48,497 nucleotides of DNA, taken from an uncultured beta proteobacterium (GTDB lineage: Bacteria > Pseudomonadota > Gammaproteobacteria > Burkholderiales > Burkholderiaceae_C). Of this stretch, positions 1 to 10,778 are shown piece after piece. Both the position numbers and the translations under genes were made by a program. The stretch is taken from assembly GCA_903897005.1 (NCBI GenBank), contig CAITZZ010000150.1, positions 1-48,497 on the forward strand, written 5' to 3'. Each line of letters opens with the position of its first letter. Positions within the stretch are counted from its first letter, which is position 1. The notes beneath the pieces are model-generated. The model was not told the origin of the DNA and searched no databases. It saw only the letters and a list, made by a program, of their open reading frames with translations.

Positions 1-31
1 AGCTAAGTAACCAAGGTTTTAGGAGAATGAA

Positions 32-145
32 ATGAAAGTTTCGGCTTCGGTCAAGAAAATTTGCCGTAACTGCAAGGTGATTCGGCGCAAGGGCGTGGTG
101 CGTGTGATCTGCTCAGATCCGCGTCACAAGCAGCGCCAGGGTTGA
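32..145 (+). CDS. rpmJ: 50S ribosomal protein L36
   Basis: Manual translation [39 protein letters not shown] aggag upstream; followed by rpsM. Confidence 0.95.
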   Translation: MKVSASVKKICRNCKVIRRKGVVRVICSDPRHKQRQG

Positions 146-170
146 CTAGCAAAAGTTTTAGAGGACGAAA

Positions 171-536
171 ATGGCACGTATCGCTGGCATCAATATTCCG
201 CCGCAACAGCATTCTGAAATTGGCCTCACCGCCATCTTCGGGATCGGTCGCAATCGCGCTCGCAAAATCTGCGAAGCTTGTGGCATCGCTTACTCCAAGA
301 AGGTCAAGGACTTGACCGACTCGGATCTGGAAAAAATTCGCGACCAGATTGCGCAATTCACCATCGAAGGTGATCTGCGTCGCGAGACCACCATGAACAT
401 CAAACGCTTGATGGACATTGGTTGCTATCGCGGATTCCGCCATCGGCGTGGCCTGCCTGTGCGTGGCCAACGCACACGTACCAATGCCCGTACCCGCAAA
501 GGCCCCCGCAAGGCCGCTGCTTCATTGAAGAAATAA
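171..536 (+). CDS. rpsM: 30S ribosomal protein S13
   Basis: [30 protein letters not shown]...[17 protein letters not shown], classic S13. Confidence 0.98.
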   Translation: MARIAGINIPPQQHSEIGLTAIFGIGRNRARKICEACGIAYSKKVKDLTDSDLEKIRDQIAQFTIEGDLRRETTMNIKRLMDIGCYRGFRHRRGLPVRGQRTRTNARTRKGPRKAAASLKK

Positions 537-555
537 CAGGGATTGAAAGACCACT

Positions 556-960
556 ATGGCAAAAGCTCCCGCCAGTAACGCGGCCCAACGGGTCCGCAAG
601 AAGGTTCGCAAGAACGTAGCAGACGGCATAGCGCACGTCCACGCCTCGTTCAATAACACCATCATCACGATCGCCGATCGGCAAGGCAATGCCTTGTCGT
701 GGGCGTCTTCGGGTGGTCAGGGGTTCAAGGGTTCCCGCAAGTCCACGCCGTTTGCGGCGCAGGTCGCCTCCGAGGTGGCAGGTCGTGCTGCCATCGAGCA
801 GGGAATCAAGAACCTCGATGTTGAAATCAAGGGCCCCGGTCCCGGTCGCGAATCTTCGGTTCGCGCCCTGGCTGCTCTTGGCATTCGCATCAACATGATT
901 GCCGACGTGACCCCGGTGCCGCACAACGGCTGCCGTCCACAGAAGCGCCGCCGTATCTAA
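556..960 (+). CDS. rpsK: 30S ribosomal protein S11
   Basis: [43 protein letters not shown]...[12 protein letters not shown]. Confidence 0.98.
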   Translation: MAKAPASNAAQRVRKKVRKNVADGIAHVHASFNNTIITIADRQGNALSWASSGGQGFKGSRKSTPFAAQVASEVAGRAAIEQGIKNLDVEIKGPGPGRESSVRALAALGIRINMIADVTPVPHNGCRPQKRRRI

Positions 961-1054
961 AGATTCGGCATCCGTTTTTAACAAGCCCACCGCCACCGGC
1001 GTTAGCTGGTGGCTCCCGCACTGATGTGCGGCAGATGACATAAAGGAAGTTCAA

Positions 1055-1678
1055 GTGGCACGCTATCTAGGCCCCAAGGCCAAACTATCCCGCCGAGAAG
1101 GCACTGACCTGTTTCTCAAGAGCGCGCGTCGCTCCATTGGAGACAAGGCAAAATTTGACTCCAAGCCCGGTCAGCACGGTCGCACTTCAGGTGCACGTAC
1201 CTCTGACTACGGCCTGCAATTGCGCGAGAAGCAAAAAGTCAAGCGCATGTATGGCATTCTGGAGAAGCAGTTCCGCCGCTATTTTGAAGAAGCAGATAGC
1301 CGCAAGGGCAATACCGGCGCCAATCTGCTGTCGCTGCTGGAGTCGCGTCTGGACAATGTCGTCTACCGCATGGGCTTTGGCTCGACCCGCGCCGAAGCGC
1401 GTCAACTGGTCTCGCACAAGGCCCTGACGGTCAATGGCAAGGCGGTCAATATCCCGTCTTACATGGTCAAGGCCGGTGACGTGATCGCCGTGCGCGAGAA
1501 GTCCAAGAAGCAGAACCGCGTTGTGGAAGCCCTGCAATTGGCACAGCAAGTCGGTATGCCGAGCTGGGTTGAAGTCAATATTGAAAAGGCCGAAGGCGTA
1601 TTCAAGTCGGCTCCTGATCGCGATCAGTTTGCCGCCGACGTAAATGAGTCCTTGATTGTCGAGTTGTATTCGCGTTAA
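1055..1678 (+). CDS. rpsD: 30S ribosomal protein S4 (GTG start)
   Basis: [26 protein letters not shown]...; operon order. Confidence 0.98.
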   Translation: MARYLGPKAKLSRREGTDLFLKSARRSIGDKAKFDSKPGQHGRTSGARTSDYGLQLREKQKVKRMYGILEKQFRRYFEEADSRKGNTGANLLSLLESRLDNVVYRMGFGSTRAEARQLVSHKALTVNGKAVNIPSYMVKAGDVIAVREKSKKQNRVVEALQLAQQVGMPSWVEVNIEKAEGVFKSAPDRDQFAADVNESLIVELYSR

Positions 1679-1794
1679 GAGTTTTACTAAAACATTATTT
1701 GTTCAAAATCGTTCCTGGGGCGCAGCTGCTGCGCTTCAGGTGCTTCGCCAGCCTTACCGGTGTAATGAGCCGGGGGTATTGAGAGGAAGTCTGC

Positions 1795-2784
1795 ATGCAA
1801 AATAGTTTATTGAAACCCAAAGCCATCAACGTCGAGCATCTCTCCGCCCATCGGGCCAAGGTTGCTCTGGAGCCCTTCGAGCGCGGGTATGGTCACACGC
1901 TCGGCAACGCATTGCGCCGCGTCCTGCTCTCATCCATGCCAGGCTACGCTGCCACCGAGGTCACCATCGCTGGCGTCCTGCATGAGTACTCATCGATTGA
2001 CGGCGTGCAAGAAGACGTAGTCAACATCCTGCTCAACCTCAAGGGCGTTGTCTTCAAGCTGCACAACCGTGAAGAAGTGACCCTGAGCCTGCGCAAAGAT
2101 GGCGAAGGCGCTGTTACCGCCAGCGACATCCAGACCCCGCACGACGTCGAAATCGTCAACCCCGAGCACATCATTGCCCACCTCTCGCAGGGTGGCAAGC
2201 TTGATATGCAGATCAAGGTTGAAAAGGGTCGTGGCTACGTGCCCGGCACCATGCGCCGCCACGGCGATGAGCCGACCAAGTCGATCGGCCGCATCGTGCT
2301 CGACGCCTCCTTTTCTCCGGTCAAGCGCGTCAGCTACACGGTGGAAAGTGCCCGTGTTGAACAGCGCACCGACCTCGACAAGCTGGTGGTCGACATCGAA
2401 ACCAATGGCGCCATCTCGGCTGAAGAAGCGGTTCGCGCATCGGCCAGAATCCTGGTTGAGCAACTTGCCGTGTTTGCACAGCTTGAAGGCACCGAACTGG
2501 CCGCATTCGATGCACCGGCACCGCGTGGCAGCACGCAGTTCGACCCGATCCTGCTGCGTCCGGTGGACGAGCTTGAGCTGACCGTTCGCTCGGCCAACTG
2601 CCTGAAAGCAGAAAACATCTATTACATCGGTGACCTGATTCAGCGCACCGAAAACGAGTTGTTGAAGACCCCGAACCTGGGTCGCAAGTCGCTCAACGAA
2701 ATCAAGGAAGTACTGGCATCGCGCGGTCTGACTTTGGGCATGAAGCTCGAAAGCTGGCCACCCGCCGCACTCGAAAAGCGTTAA
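1795..2784 (+). CDS. rpoA: DNA-directed RNA polymerase subunit alpha
   Basis: [25 protein letters not shown]...; C-terminal domain [32 protein letters not shown]. Confidence 0.98.
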   Translation: MQNSLLKPKAINVEHLSAHRAKVALEPFERGYGHTLGNALRRVLLSSMPGYAATEVTIAGVLHEYSSIDGVQEDVVNILLNLKGVVFKLHNREEVTLSLRKDGEGAVTASDIQTPHDVEIVNPEHIIAHLSQGGKLDMQIKVEKGRGYVPGTMRRHGDEPTKSIGRIVLDASFSPVKRVSYTVESARVEQRTDLDKLVVDIETNGAISAEEAVRASARILVEQLAVFAQLEGTELAAFDAPAPRGSTQFDPILLRPVDELELTVRSANCLKAENIYYIGDLIQRTENELLKTPNLGRKSLNEIKEVLASRGLTLGMKLESWPPAALEKR

Positions 2785-2862
2785 TTTCTGAGGCCAGAAA
2801 AGGTCTCAGCGCCACGGGCAGTACCTGATACGGCTGCCTGAATAAAACCAAAGGAAAGTACC

Positions 2863-3261
2863 ATGCGTCACGGACACGGATTACGTAAACTCAATCGGAC
2901 CAGCGAGCACCGCCTGGCGATGCTGCGCAACATGATGAACTCGCTCATCGAGCACGAAGTCATCAAGACCACCTTACCCAAAGCCAAGGAACTGCGTCGC
3001 GTGGTCGAGCCCATGATCACCCTGGCCAAAGAAGCCACCGTGGCCAATCGCCGCCTGGCGTTTGACCGCTTGCGCGACCGCGACAGCGTCGTCAAGCTCT
3101 TCAATGACCTCGGCCCGCGCTTCAAGAGCCGCCCGGGTGGTTACACACGCATCCTGAAAATGGGTTTCCGTGTTGGCGACAATGCGCCAATGGCACTGGT
3201 TGAGTTGGTCGACCGCCCAGCTGAAATTGAAGCCCCTGCCGGCGAGCCGGAAAAGGCTTGA
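2863..3261 (+). CDS. rplQ: 50S ribosomal protein L17
   Basis: [32 protein letters not shown]... Confidence 0.98.
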   Translation: MRHGHGLRKLNRTSEHRLAMLRNMMNSLIEHEVIKTTLPKAKELRRVVEPMITLAKEATVANRRLAFDRLRDRDSVVKLFNDLGPRFKSRPGGYTRILKMGFRVGDNAPMALVELVDRPAEIEAPAGEPEKA

Positions 3262-3282
3262 TAGAGTACAATACACACATAC

Positions 3283-3359
<77 letters not shown>

Positions 3360-3386
3360 ATAAATTAGCGGTTTACCCCGTTAGCA

Positions 3387-3409
3387 AATGCCCACTTTAT
3401 GTGGGCATT
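3387..3409. terminator. Hairpin between convergent genes, likely terminator
   Basis: aatgcccac-tttat-gtgggcatt perfect 9-bp stem; overlaps the stop codon of the minus-strand CDF gene. Confidence 0.6.
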
Positions 3410-4377
3410 CTGCTTTCTGGCCGGACGTGATCCAGATCCGGGCGGTGCCAGGGGTCCACATGGGTCATCAGGTTCAAGACCCGATGCCGCTGCAGCACAC
3501 GCTGTCTGGCCTCCACTGCAATATCGTGTCCCGCTTCCACCGTGATATTTGCGTTAACTTCAATGTGCGCATCGACCACAATCATGTCGCCCATCTTGCG
3601 CGTGCGTACGTCGTGCACATCACTCACACCGGGTGTTTCCAGCAGGGTTCTCCGAATCGCCTGTACCTCCTGCTCGTCCACCGCCCGGTCCATCAGGTCG
3701 TGCAAGGCGTCCCAGCTAAAGCCCCATCCCATCCGGGTAACCATAAAACCCACAATCAGCGCGGCAATCGGGTCCAGAATAGGGTAGCCCGCCAGATTGC
3801 CGATGATGCCAATTCCCACCACCAGGGATGAGGCGGCGTCCGAGCGGGCGTGCCAGGCGTTGGCAACCAGCATGCTTGATTTGACGCGTTTGGCGACCGA
3901 CAGCATGTAGCGGAACAAGAGTTCTTTGGCGATCAAGGCACCACCCGCTACCCACAAGGCCATGATATGCACGGTCTGCACGGTCTCGGGCGCTTCAAGT
4001 TTTCGTGCGGCCGACCACAGCATGCCAACACCTACCACCAGCAACAAGGTACCAAGTACCAGCGAAGCAGCGGTCTCGAAACGCTGATGTCCGTAGGGGT
4101 GATCCGCGTCAGCGTCCTTCTTGCTGTGATGACTGGCCAGCAGCACGACAAAGTCGGCTACCAGATCCGACAGCGAATGGATGCCGTCGGCGATCAAGCC
4201 CTGGGACTTGGCCAAGACGCCGACGACAACTTGCGCAATCGTCAGGACCAGATTGACGCCGACGCTGACCCAGGTGCTGCGCGAGGCCGCCGCCATGCGC
4301 TCGGCCGGGCTGTGCTCTGTGTCTTCGGCATCATCCGCCAGTTCGGTGAATTTCATGATTTGCGAAGTGTAGGGCAA
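3397..4377 (-). CDS. Cation diffusion facilitator family transporter
   Basis: TM1-2 GLIADGIHSLSDLVADFVVL, HHSKKDADADHPYGHQRFET, HARSDAASS; C-terminal domain. Confidence 0.93.
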   Translation of the reverse strand: MPYTSQIMKFTELADDAEDTEHSPAERMAAASRSTWVSVGVNLVLTIAQVVVGVLAKSQGLIADGIHSLSDLVADFVVLLASHHSKKDADADHPYGHQRFETAASLVLGTLLLVVGVGMLWSAARKLEAPETVQTVHIMALWVAGGALIAKELLFRYMLSVAKRVKSSMLVANAWHARSDAASSLVVGIGIIGNLAGYPILDPIAALIVGFMVTRMGWGFSWDALHDLMDRAVDEQEVQAIRRTLLETPGVSDVHDVRTRKMGDMIVVDAHIEVNANITVEAGHDIAVEARQRVLQRHRVLNLMTHVDPWHRPDLDHVRPESRMPT

Positions 4378-4385
4378 CGCAGCGC

Positions 4386-4550
4386 TCAGGTCATGTGCTG
4401 AGTGCCCAAAGCGGCGGTGGTGCGGTCATCGCCAGGATGCCCACCCAGCGAGTAGGGAATGGAAAGGAACGCAACCAGCACGACGGGGGCCAGCGCCGCA
4501 AGCGCGACGCAAAGCCACTGACGAATGAACTGGCGAAGGAACAAATTCAT
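4386..4550 (-). CDS. Small single-TM protein, 54 aa, function unknown
   Basis: Manual translation MNLFLRQFIRQWLCVALAALAPVVLVAFLSIPYSLGGHPGDDRTTAALGTQHMT*; SD-like gaggttcacc upstream. Confidence 0.5.
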   Translation of the reverse strand: MNLFLRQFIRQWLCVALAALAPVVLVAFLSIPYSLGGHPGDDRTTAALGTQHMT

Positions 4551-4641
4551 GGTGAACCTCTCTGATAAAGTGAATCCATGCTGCGATCTTCGGTGCGCTG
4601 CCTTAAGGCAGTCTTAGTGCCCATGCCAAAGCGGTTTTACG

Positions 4642-5631
4642 ATGACTTCCCAATCCTTCAACAAGGTCTGTATTTACGGTGCTGGCGCGATTGGCGGCTG
4701 GATCGGTGCGCGCCTGGCGGCTGCGGGTTGCCGCGTCAGCGTGGTGGCACGCGGTGCCACGCTGGAGGCGTTGCAGCGCCACGGCCTGCGTCTGCGCGAG
4801 AACAGCGTAGAGAGCGTCTGGCCGGTGCAGGTCAGCGCGGACCCGGCGCAGTTGGGTGTGCAGGATCTCGTGGTCATTGCGGTCAAGGCGCCGGGTCTGT
4901 TGGAGGTAGCGCGCCGCATCGCTCCCTTGATCGGAGCCGACACCGTGGTGCTGAGCGCCATGAACGGCGTGCCCTGGTGGTTCTTTCAGGGCTTTGGTGG
5001 GCGCTTCGAGGGCAAGCTGCTGGAAGCCGTGGACGCTACCGGCGAGATCGGCCGAGCCATTCCTGGGGCCAAGGTCATCGGCTGCGTGGTGCACGCCAGT
5101 TGCGCGGCGGAGCCAGCTTATGTGCAGCATCACTTTGGCAATAAACTGATCATTGGTGAGCCTGGTGGGCAGCCAAGCGAGCGGGGGGCGCGACTCGTGG
5201 CACTGCTGCAGGCGGCGCGTTTCGAGGCCAGCGTTTCGGATCAGATTCAAAAAGACGTCTGGTACAAGCTGTGGGGCAATATGACCGTCAACCCGATCAG
5301 CGCCCTCACCGGCGCCACCACCGACCGGATTCTGGACGACGAACTGGTGCGCGGCTTCGTCTCCAGCGTGATGCTGGAGGCCAAGGAGATCGGCGCGCGC
5401 ATTGGCATCCCGATTGCGCAGCAACCGGAAGACCGGCATGCCGTCACGCGCAAACTCGGTGCTTTCAAGACATCGATGCTGCAGGACATGGAAGCCGGCA
5501 AGCCGCTTGAACTCGATGCCTTGGTGACGGTGGTGAAGGAACTCGGCGCCCTGACTGGCGTCGCTACGCCGTTCACCGATGCCCTGCTTGGCCTCTCAAG
5601 ACTGCAGGCACGGATGCGCGGCCTGTACTGA
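4642..5631 (+). CDS. 2-dehydropantoate 2-reductase family protein
   Basis: VCIYGAGAIGGWIGARLAAAGCRVSVVARG Rossmann motif; DVWYKLWGNMTVNPISALTGAT. Confidence 0.88.
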   Translation: MTSQSFNKVCIYGAGAIGGWIGARLAAAGCRVSVVARGATLEALQRHGLRLRENSVESVWPVQVSADPAQLGVQDLVVIAVKAPGLLEVARRIAPLIGADTVVLSAMNGVPWWFFQGFGGRFEGKLLEAVDATGEIGRAIPGAKVIGCVVHASCAAEPAYVQHHFGNKLIIGEPGGQPSERGARLVALLQAARFEASVSDQIQKDVWYKLWGNMTVNPISALTGATTDRILDDELVRGFVSSVMLEAKEIGARIGIPIAQQPEDRHAVTRKLGAFKTSMLQDMEAGKPLELDALVTVVKELGALTGVATPFTDALLGLSRLQARMRGLY

Positions 5632-5702
5632 CAACGGCTTGCGCTCGGTTTGCGTTTGCGCACGGACGGCCCTGGTTCCTTGGGTGTAAGCTGCCAACTA
5701 CG

Positions 5703-8192
5703 ATGAACAATGGACTGAGCAGCGCCGAGGCCGGCGAGCGCCTCCAGCAATACGGTGCGAACCGGCTGGCGCCGGCGACGCAGCGCTCGGTGGTCTTGCA
5801 GTTCCTGGCGCATTTCAAGAATCCGCTGGTGCTGGTGCTGCTCGTGGCCAGCGGAGTCTCAGCCCTGACGGGGGACCTTACGGGGGCCCTCATCATCGGA
5901 CTGATTGTTCTGATGAGCGTGACGCTGGATTTTGTGCAGGCGTATCGGGCCGGTCGCGCAGCCGAACAACTGGCACTCAAGGTCGCGGTGACGGCCAGCG
6001 TGCTGCGCGATGGCCAGACCAGCGAACTGCCGGTCACGCAACTGGTCCCCGGCGACGTAGTCTACCTGTCAGCCGGCAATCTGGTCCCAGCGGACGCGCG
6101 TTTGCTGCAGGCCAATGATTTTTTCGTCAATCAGGCGCAACTCACAGGCGAACCCTTTCCCGTGGAAAAGAGAGCCGCGGCAGCACCAGCAAGGGATGCG
6201 GCGCACCTTGCCAACGACGACGGGTCGCTCGATCGCGGCGATAGCATCTTCATGGGAAGTTCGGTGGTCAGCGGTTCGGCGTGCGTGCTGATTCGGCGCA
6301 CCGGCAGCAGCACGGCGCTTGGTCAGATAGCGGTCAGTCTGGCCGCCGATGTGCCGCCAACCGCCTTCGAGATCGGTACCCGGCGCTTTGGCATGTTGAT
6401 CATGCGGCTGACGCTGTTGCTGGTGCTGTTCACGCTGATGGTGAACGTGGCTTTTCAGCGGCCGCTGCTGGAGTCCTTCCTGTTTGCCGTGGCGCTGGCG
6501 GTTGGCCTGACGCCGGAACTGCTGCCGATGGTGGTGTCGGTGACCCTGACACGCGGCGCTCTGCGCATGGCAGCCCTGAAAGTCATTGTCAAACGGCCCT
6601 CGGCGATTCAGGACATGGGCGCGATGGACGTCCTGTGCACCGACAAGACCGGCACCCTGACCGAAGCGCACATCCGCCTGGAGCGACATATCGACGCCAG
6701 CGGGCAGAGCAATCCGCAGGTGCTGGCCCTGGCGTACCTCAACAGCTATTTCGAGAGTGGCCTGAAGAGCCCGTTGGACGACGCGATACTGGCGCACCGG
6801 GACGTTGATGTGTCTGGCTGGAGCAAGATCGACGAGGTGCCGTTTGATTTCGAGCGGCGCCGTGTCTCGGTGCTGGTGCAGCGCGAAAGCGCGCGCCGTC
6901 TGGTGGTGAAAGGCGCGCCGGAAGATGTGCTGCGCTTGTGCACCCAGTACCAGGACAACACGGGTGCCAGCGTGTTGCTCGATGCAGCAGCACGCGTGCG
7001 CATTGACTCCCTGTCTGACAAGCTGGGCCAGGAGGGTTTCCGCGCTTTGGGTATTGCCTGGCGCGATGTGGCGCTGGACCACCCGCACGCCGTGGTGTCG
7101 GATGAGAGCGAACTGGTGTTTGCCGGTTTCGCCGCCTTTCTGGACCCGCCCAAGGCCAGCGCCGGACAGGCACTCAATGCGATGGCGGCCAGCGGTGTCG
7201 CGGTGAAGATCGTGACCGGCGATAACGAACGCGTAACGCGCCATGTCTGCACCGAACTCGGCATCCCAATCAAAGGTGTGCTGACCGGCACCGAAGTGGC
7301 GGCCATGAACGACGACGCATTGCGCGCGCGCGTCGAGGGTGTGAACCTGTTCTGCCGTGTCAACCCGTCACAGAAGAACCGGATTATTCTGGCGCTCAAA
7401 GCGCGCGGCCATGTGGTCGGCTACCTGGGCGACGGCATCAACGACGCGCCCTCGCTGCACACGGCTGATGTGGGTATCTCGGTGGAGGGTGCGGTGGATG
7501 TGGCCAAGCAGGCCGCCGCCATGATTCTGCTGGAGAAGGACTTGATGGTGCTGCACAAGGGCATCCTGGAGGGGCGGCGCACCTTCGGCAACGTGATGAA
7601 GTACATCATGATGGCCACCAGTTCGAACTTCGGCAATATGTTCAGCATGGCCGCCGCCACGCTGTTCCTGCCGTTTCTGCCGATGCTGCCTTTGCAGATC
7701 CTGCTCAACAACCTGCTCTACGACGTCTCGGAGGTCACCTTGCCGCTGGACAACGTTGATGACGAAGATCTGGTGCAACCCAAGCGCTGGGACATGGCTT
7801 TCATCCGCAACTTCATGCTGACCATCGGTCCCATCAGCTCGCTGTTTGATTTCCTGACCTTTTACCTGCTGCTGCGGCTGTTCGATGCGCATGAATCCCT
7901 GTTTCGCACCGGCTGGTTTGTGGAGTCGATTGCCACGCAGGTGCTGGTGATTTTTGTCATCCGCACACGGCGCAATCCGTTGCGCAGTCATCCGCATCGC
8001 TGGCTGGTCATCACCTCGCTGGCGGTGGTGCTGGTGGCCATGCTGCTGCCGTTTACGCCACTGGCGCCGTTTCTGGGTTTTGCGCCGTTGCCGCCCGTGT
8101 TCTTTGGCTTGCTGGCGGCTTTGCTGCTACTCTATCTGCTGATGGTTGAGGGAGCAAAACAATGGTTCTACCGACGTCTGATGAAGGTCTGA
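5703..8192 (+). CDS. Magnesium-translocating (P3B-like) P-type ATPase
   Basis: LTPELLPMVVSVTL, VLCTDKTGTLTEA, GDGINDAPSLHTADVGISV, LLNNLLYDVSEVTLPLDNVDDEDL (MgtA-like). Confidence 0.9.
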   Translation: MNNGLSSAEAGERLQQYGANRLAPATQRSVVLQFLAHFKNPLVLVLLVASGVSALTGDLTGALIIGLIVLMSVTLDFVQAYRAGRAAEQLALKVAVTASVLRDGQTSELPVTQLVPGDVVYLSAGNLVPADARLLQANDFFVNQAQLTGEPFPVEKRAAAAPARDAAHLANDDGSLDRGDSIFMGSSVVSGSACVLIRRTGSSTALGQIAVSLAADVPPTAFEIGTRRFGMLIMRLTLLLVLFTLMVNVAFQRPLLESFLFAVALAVGLTPELLPMVVSVTLTRGALRMAALKVIVKRPSAIQDMGAMDVLCTDKTGTLTEAHIRLERHIDASGQSNPQVLALAYLNSYFESGLKSPLDDAILAHRDVDVSGWSKIDEVPFDFERRRVSVLVQRESARRLVVKGAPEDVLRLCTQYQDNTGASVLLDAAARVRIDSLSDKLGQEGFRALGIAWRDVALDHPHAVVSDESELVFAGFAAFLDPPKASAGQALNAMAASGVAVKIVTGDNERVTRHVCTELGIPIKGVLTGTEVAAMNDDALRARVEGVNLFCRVNPSQKNRIILALKARGHVVGYLGDGINDAPSLHTADVGISVEGAVDVAKQAAAMILLEKDLMVLHKGILEGRRTFGNVMKYIMMATSSNFGNMFSMAAATLFLPFLPMLPLQILLNNLLYDVSEVTLPLDNVDDEDLVQPKRWDMAFIRNFMLTIGPISSLFDFLTFYLLLRLFDAHESLFRTGWFVESIATQVLVIFVIRTRRNPLRSHPHRWLVITSLAVVLVAMLLPFTPLAPFLGFAPLPPVFFGLLAALLLLYLLMVEGAKQWFYRRLMKV

Positions 8193-10726
8193 GCGCCGCG
8201 CAGGCGGCGCAGCGCCTGCAAGATGATGGCCCCAACGTGCTGCCCGGCGAGCAACGGCGCGGTCTGCGCGCCATCGTGCGCGAGACGCTGCAGGAGCCGA
8301 TGTTCATGCTGCTGCTGGCGGCCGGCGCGCTCTACCTGGTGTTGGGTGATTTGCAGGAAGGGATGATCCTGTTTGGCCTGGTGCTGGTGGTGTTGGCGCT
8401 GACCCTGTACCAGGAGGGCAAGACCGAGCACGCGCTGGCCGCCCTGCGTGACATGACGAGCCCGCGCGCACGCGTGCTGCGCGACGGCCAACCGCAGCGC
8501 ATTGCCGGCGTTGACGTGGTCTGTGGCGACATCCTGCTGCTGGCTGAAGGCGACCGCATTGCGGCCGATGCCATGCTGCTGGATGGCAGTGATGTGCAGG
8601 TCGATGAATCCCTGCTCACCGGCGAGTCACTGCCGGTGCTCAAACTCGCTGCCACGGACTCGGACGATATCGCGCAGAGCAGTCTGTTTTCCGGCACCTT
8701 GCTGGTGGGCGGCCACGGTCGCGCGCTTGTGACGGCAACCGGCGCGCGCAGCGAGATCGGTCGCATCGGCGCGGCGCTGGAGACGCTCGTCAACGAGCGC
8801 TCGCCCCTGAAACTGCAGACTGCGCGCCTGGTGCGCGTGCTGGCCCTGATCGCGTTGGGCGCCAGCCTGTTCATGGTGCTGGCCTATGGCGGGCTGCGCG
8901 GCGACTGGCTGGGCGCACTGCTGGCCGGCATTGCGCTGGCGATGGCTTTGCTGCCGCAGGAGTTCACCGTGGTCTTGACGGTGCTGCCTGCCCTCGGTGC
9001 CTGGCGCCTGTCAAAGCAGAACGTTTTGACGCGTCGCATTGCCGCCATAGAGACGCTGGGTGCGACCTCGGTGCTGTGCGCCGACAAGACCGGTACTCTC
9101 ACAGAAAACCGCATGACCGTCACGCAACTGTACGTGCCTGTCAACGCGCCAGCGGGCAGTGAGAGTCTGGCAGTCGACTACGACGGCACGGCGCAGCTGC
9201 CGGAAGCTTTTCATACGCTGGTGGAGTACTCGATTCTGGCCAGCATGGCTGACCCGTTTGATCCGATGGAGAAGGCATTTCATCGCCTCGGTCAGCACTT
9301 TCTGAAAGACACGGAGCACCTGCACCGTGACTGGACCTTGCTGCAGGAATATGGCCTGACGCCACAGCTGCGCGCCATGTCGCATGTCTGGCAGGCGCTG
9401 GAGAGCGAGGGCCAGGGTCATGTGGTGGCGGCCAAGGGCGCGCCCGAGGCCATTATTGACTTGTGCCATCTCGACGCTGCAGCGCAAGCGCCGATTTCTG
9501 CTGCCGTTGACGCCATGGCTGCCAAGGGTCTGCGGGTGCTCGGCGTGGCTCAGGCGCGCTTTGTCGGGGACCAGTGGCCCGCCGGCGAACATGACTTTGA
9601 GTTTGAATTTGTCGGCTTGCTCGGTCTGGCTGACCCGCTGCGCGCGGAGATCAGGGAGGCGGTGGCCGAATGCCGCAGCGCCGGCATCCGTGTCGTGATG
9701 ATCACCGGCGACTACCCGGCCACAGCGCATGCGATTGCGTTGCAGGCGCAACTCGATGTCAGTCAGCCCGACCAGTTGCTCACGGGTGACGAACTGGCAC
9801 GCCTGAGCGATGCTGAACTGTGCCAGCGCATGAAGCGGGTCAGCGTCTGCGCCCGCATTGCCCCGCAGCAAAAGTTGCGCATCGTGCAGGCGCTCAAGGC
9901 CAAGGGCGAGATCGTCGCCATGACCGGGGACGGCGTGAACGATGCGCCGGCCCTGAAGGCCGCGCATGTCGGCGTGGCCATGGGTGGGCGTGGCACCGAT
10001 GTGGCGCGCGAGGCGGCTTCCATCGTTCTGCTGGACGACAACTTTGCCTCCATCGTGCGCGCCGTGCGCCTTGGGCGGCGCATCTTTGACAACCTGCGCA
10101 AATCCATGTCCTACATCCTGGCCGTGCATGTGCCCATTGCTGGCATGGCGCTGATGCCCGTGCTGCTGGGCTGGCCGACCGTGTTGTTCCCCTTGCACAT
10201 CGCCTTTCTCGAACTGGTGATTGACCCGGCATGCTCCATGGTGTTTGAGAACGAACCTTCCGAGTCGGACGTGATGCAGCGTCCGCCGCGCGATGCGCAG
10301 GCGCCGCTGTTTGCCGGGATGACCTTGGCACTGGCCCTGCTGCAGGGGCTGGGTGTGCTGGCAGTCGTGCTCGGCGCCTACGCCTGGAGTAGCAGCTGGC
10401 TTACCGAGCCGGCAGCACGCGCCTTTGCCTTCAGCACGTTGGTTGCGGGGGATGTGGCGTTGATTCTGTCCAACCGCACGGGTAGCGCCACGCTATGGGC
10501 TTCGCTGCGCGTGCCGAACCGCACGCTTTGGGCGGTCATCGGAATCACCCTGGGCCTGTTGGGCTTGACGCTTTACCTGCCCTGGTTGACCAAGCTGTTC
10601 TTTTTTGCGCCGCTGTCAGGCCCTGATCTGTTGGCTGCGCTTGGCCTTGGGCTACTCAGCGTGCTCTGGTTTGAGGCGATCAAACTGACGCAACGCTGTC
10701 GCAAAGACGCCAAGTCACTGGATTGA
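8162..10726 (+). CDS. Cation-translocating P-type ATPase of PQEF subtype
   Basis: LLPQEFTVVLTVLPALGAWRLSKQNVLTRR, VLCADKTGTLTENRMTV, MTGDGVNDAPALKAAHVGVAMG; overlaps upstream ATPase by 31 bp. Confidence 0.9.
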   Translation: MVLPTSDEGLSAAQAAQRLQDDGPNVLPGEQRRGLRAIVRETLQEPMFMLLLAAGALYLVLGDLQEGMILFGLVLVVLALTLYQEGKTEHALAALRDMTSPRARVLRDGQPQRIAGVDVVCGDILLLAEGDRIAADAMLLDGSDVQVDESLLTGESLPVLKLAATDSDDIAQSSLFSGTLLVGGHGRALVTATGARSEIGRIGAALETLVNERSPLKLQTARLVRVLALIALGASLFMVLAYGGLRGDWLGALLAGIALAMALLPQEFTVVLTVLPALGAWRLSKQNVLTRRIAAIETLGATSVLCADKTGTLTENRMTVTQLYVPVNAPAGSESLAVDYDGTAQLPEAFHTLVEYSILASMADPFDPMEKAFHRLGQHFLKDTEHLHRDWTLLQEYGLTPQLRAMSHVWQALESEGQGHVVAAKGAPEAIIDLCHLDAAAQAPISAAVDAMAAKGLRVLGVAQARFVGDQWPAGEHDFEFEFVGLLGLADPLRAEIREAVAECRSAGIRVVMITGDYPATAHAIALQAQLDVSQPDQLLTGDELARLSDAELCQRMKRVSVCARIAPQQKLRIVQALKAKGEIVAMTGDGVNDAPALKAAHVGVAMGGRGTDVAREAASIVLLDDNFASIVRAVRLGRRIFDNLRKSMSYILAVHVPIAGMALMPVLLGWPTVLFPLHIAFLELVIDPACSMVFENEPSESDVMQRPPRDAQAPLFAGMTLALALLQGLGVLAVVLGAYAWSSSWLTEPAARAFAFSTLVAGDVALILSNRTGSATLWASLRVPNRTLWAVIGITLGLLGLTLYLPWLTKLFFFAPLSGPDLLAALGLGLLSVLWFEAIKLTQRCRKDAKSLD

Positions 10727-10732
10727 CATGAG

Positions 10733-10754
10733 TCCATTATGGTTCCATAATGGA
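10733..10754. promoter_or_regulatory. Perfect inverted repeat, candidate TA autoregulatory operator
   Basis: tccattatgg-tt-ccataatgga, 10-bp arms, 25 bp upstream of the antitoxin start. Confidence 0.65.
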
Positions 10755-10778
10755 ATTGAAATCCATTTCGGAGCCAAT

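Noticed and set aside
6069-7244. 391-aa ORF opposite the Mg ATPase
   Set aside because: Same antisense artefact; ATPase motifs establish the real strand
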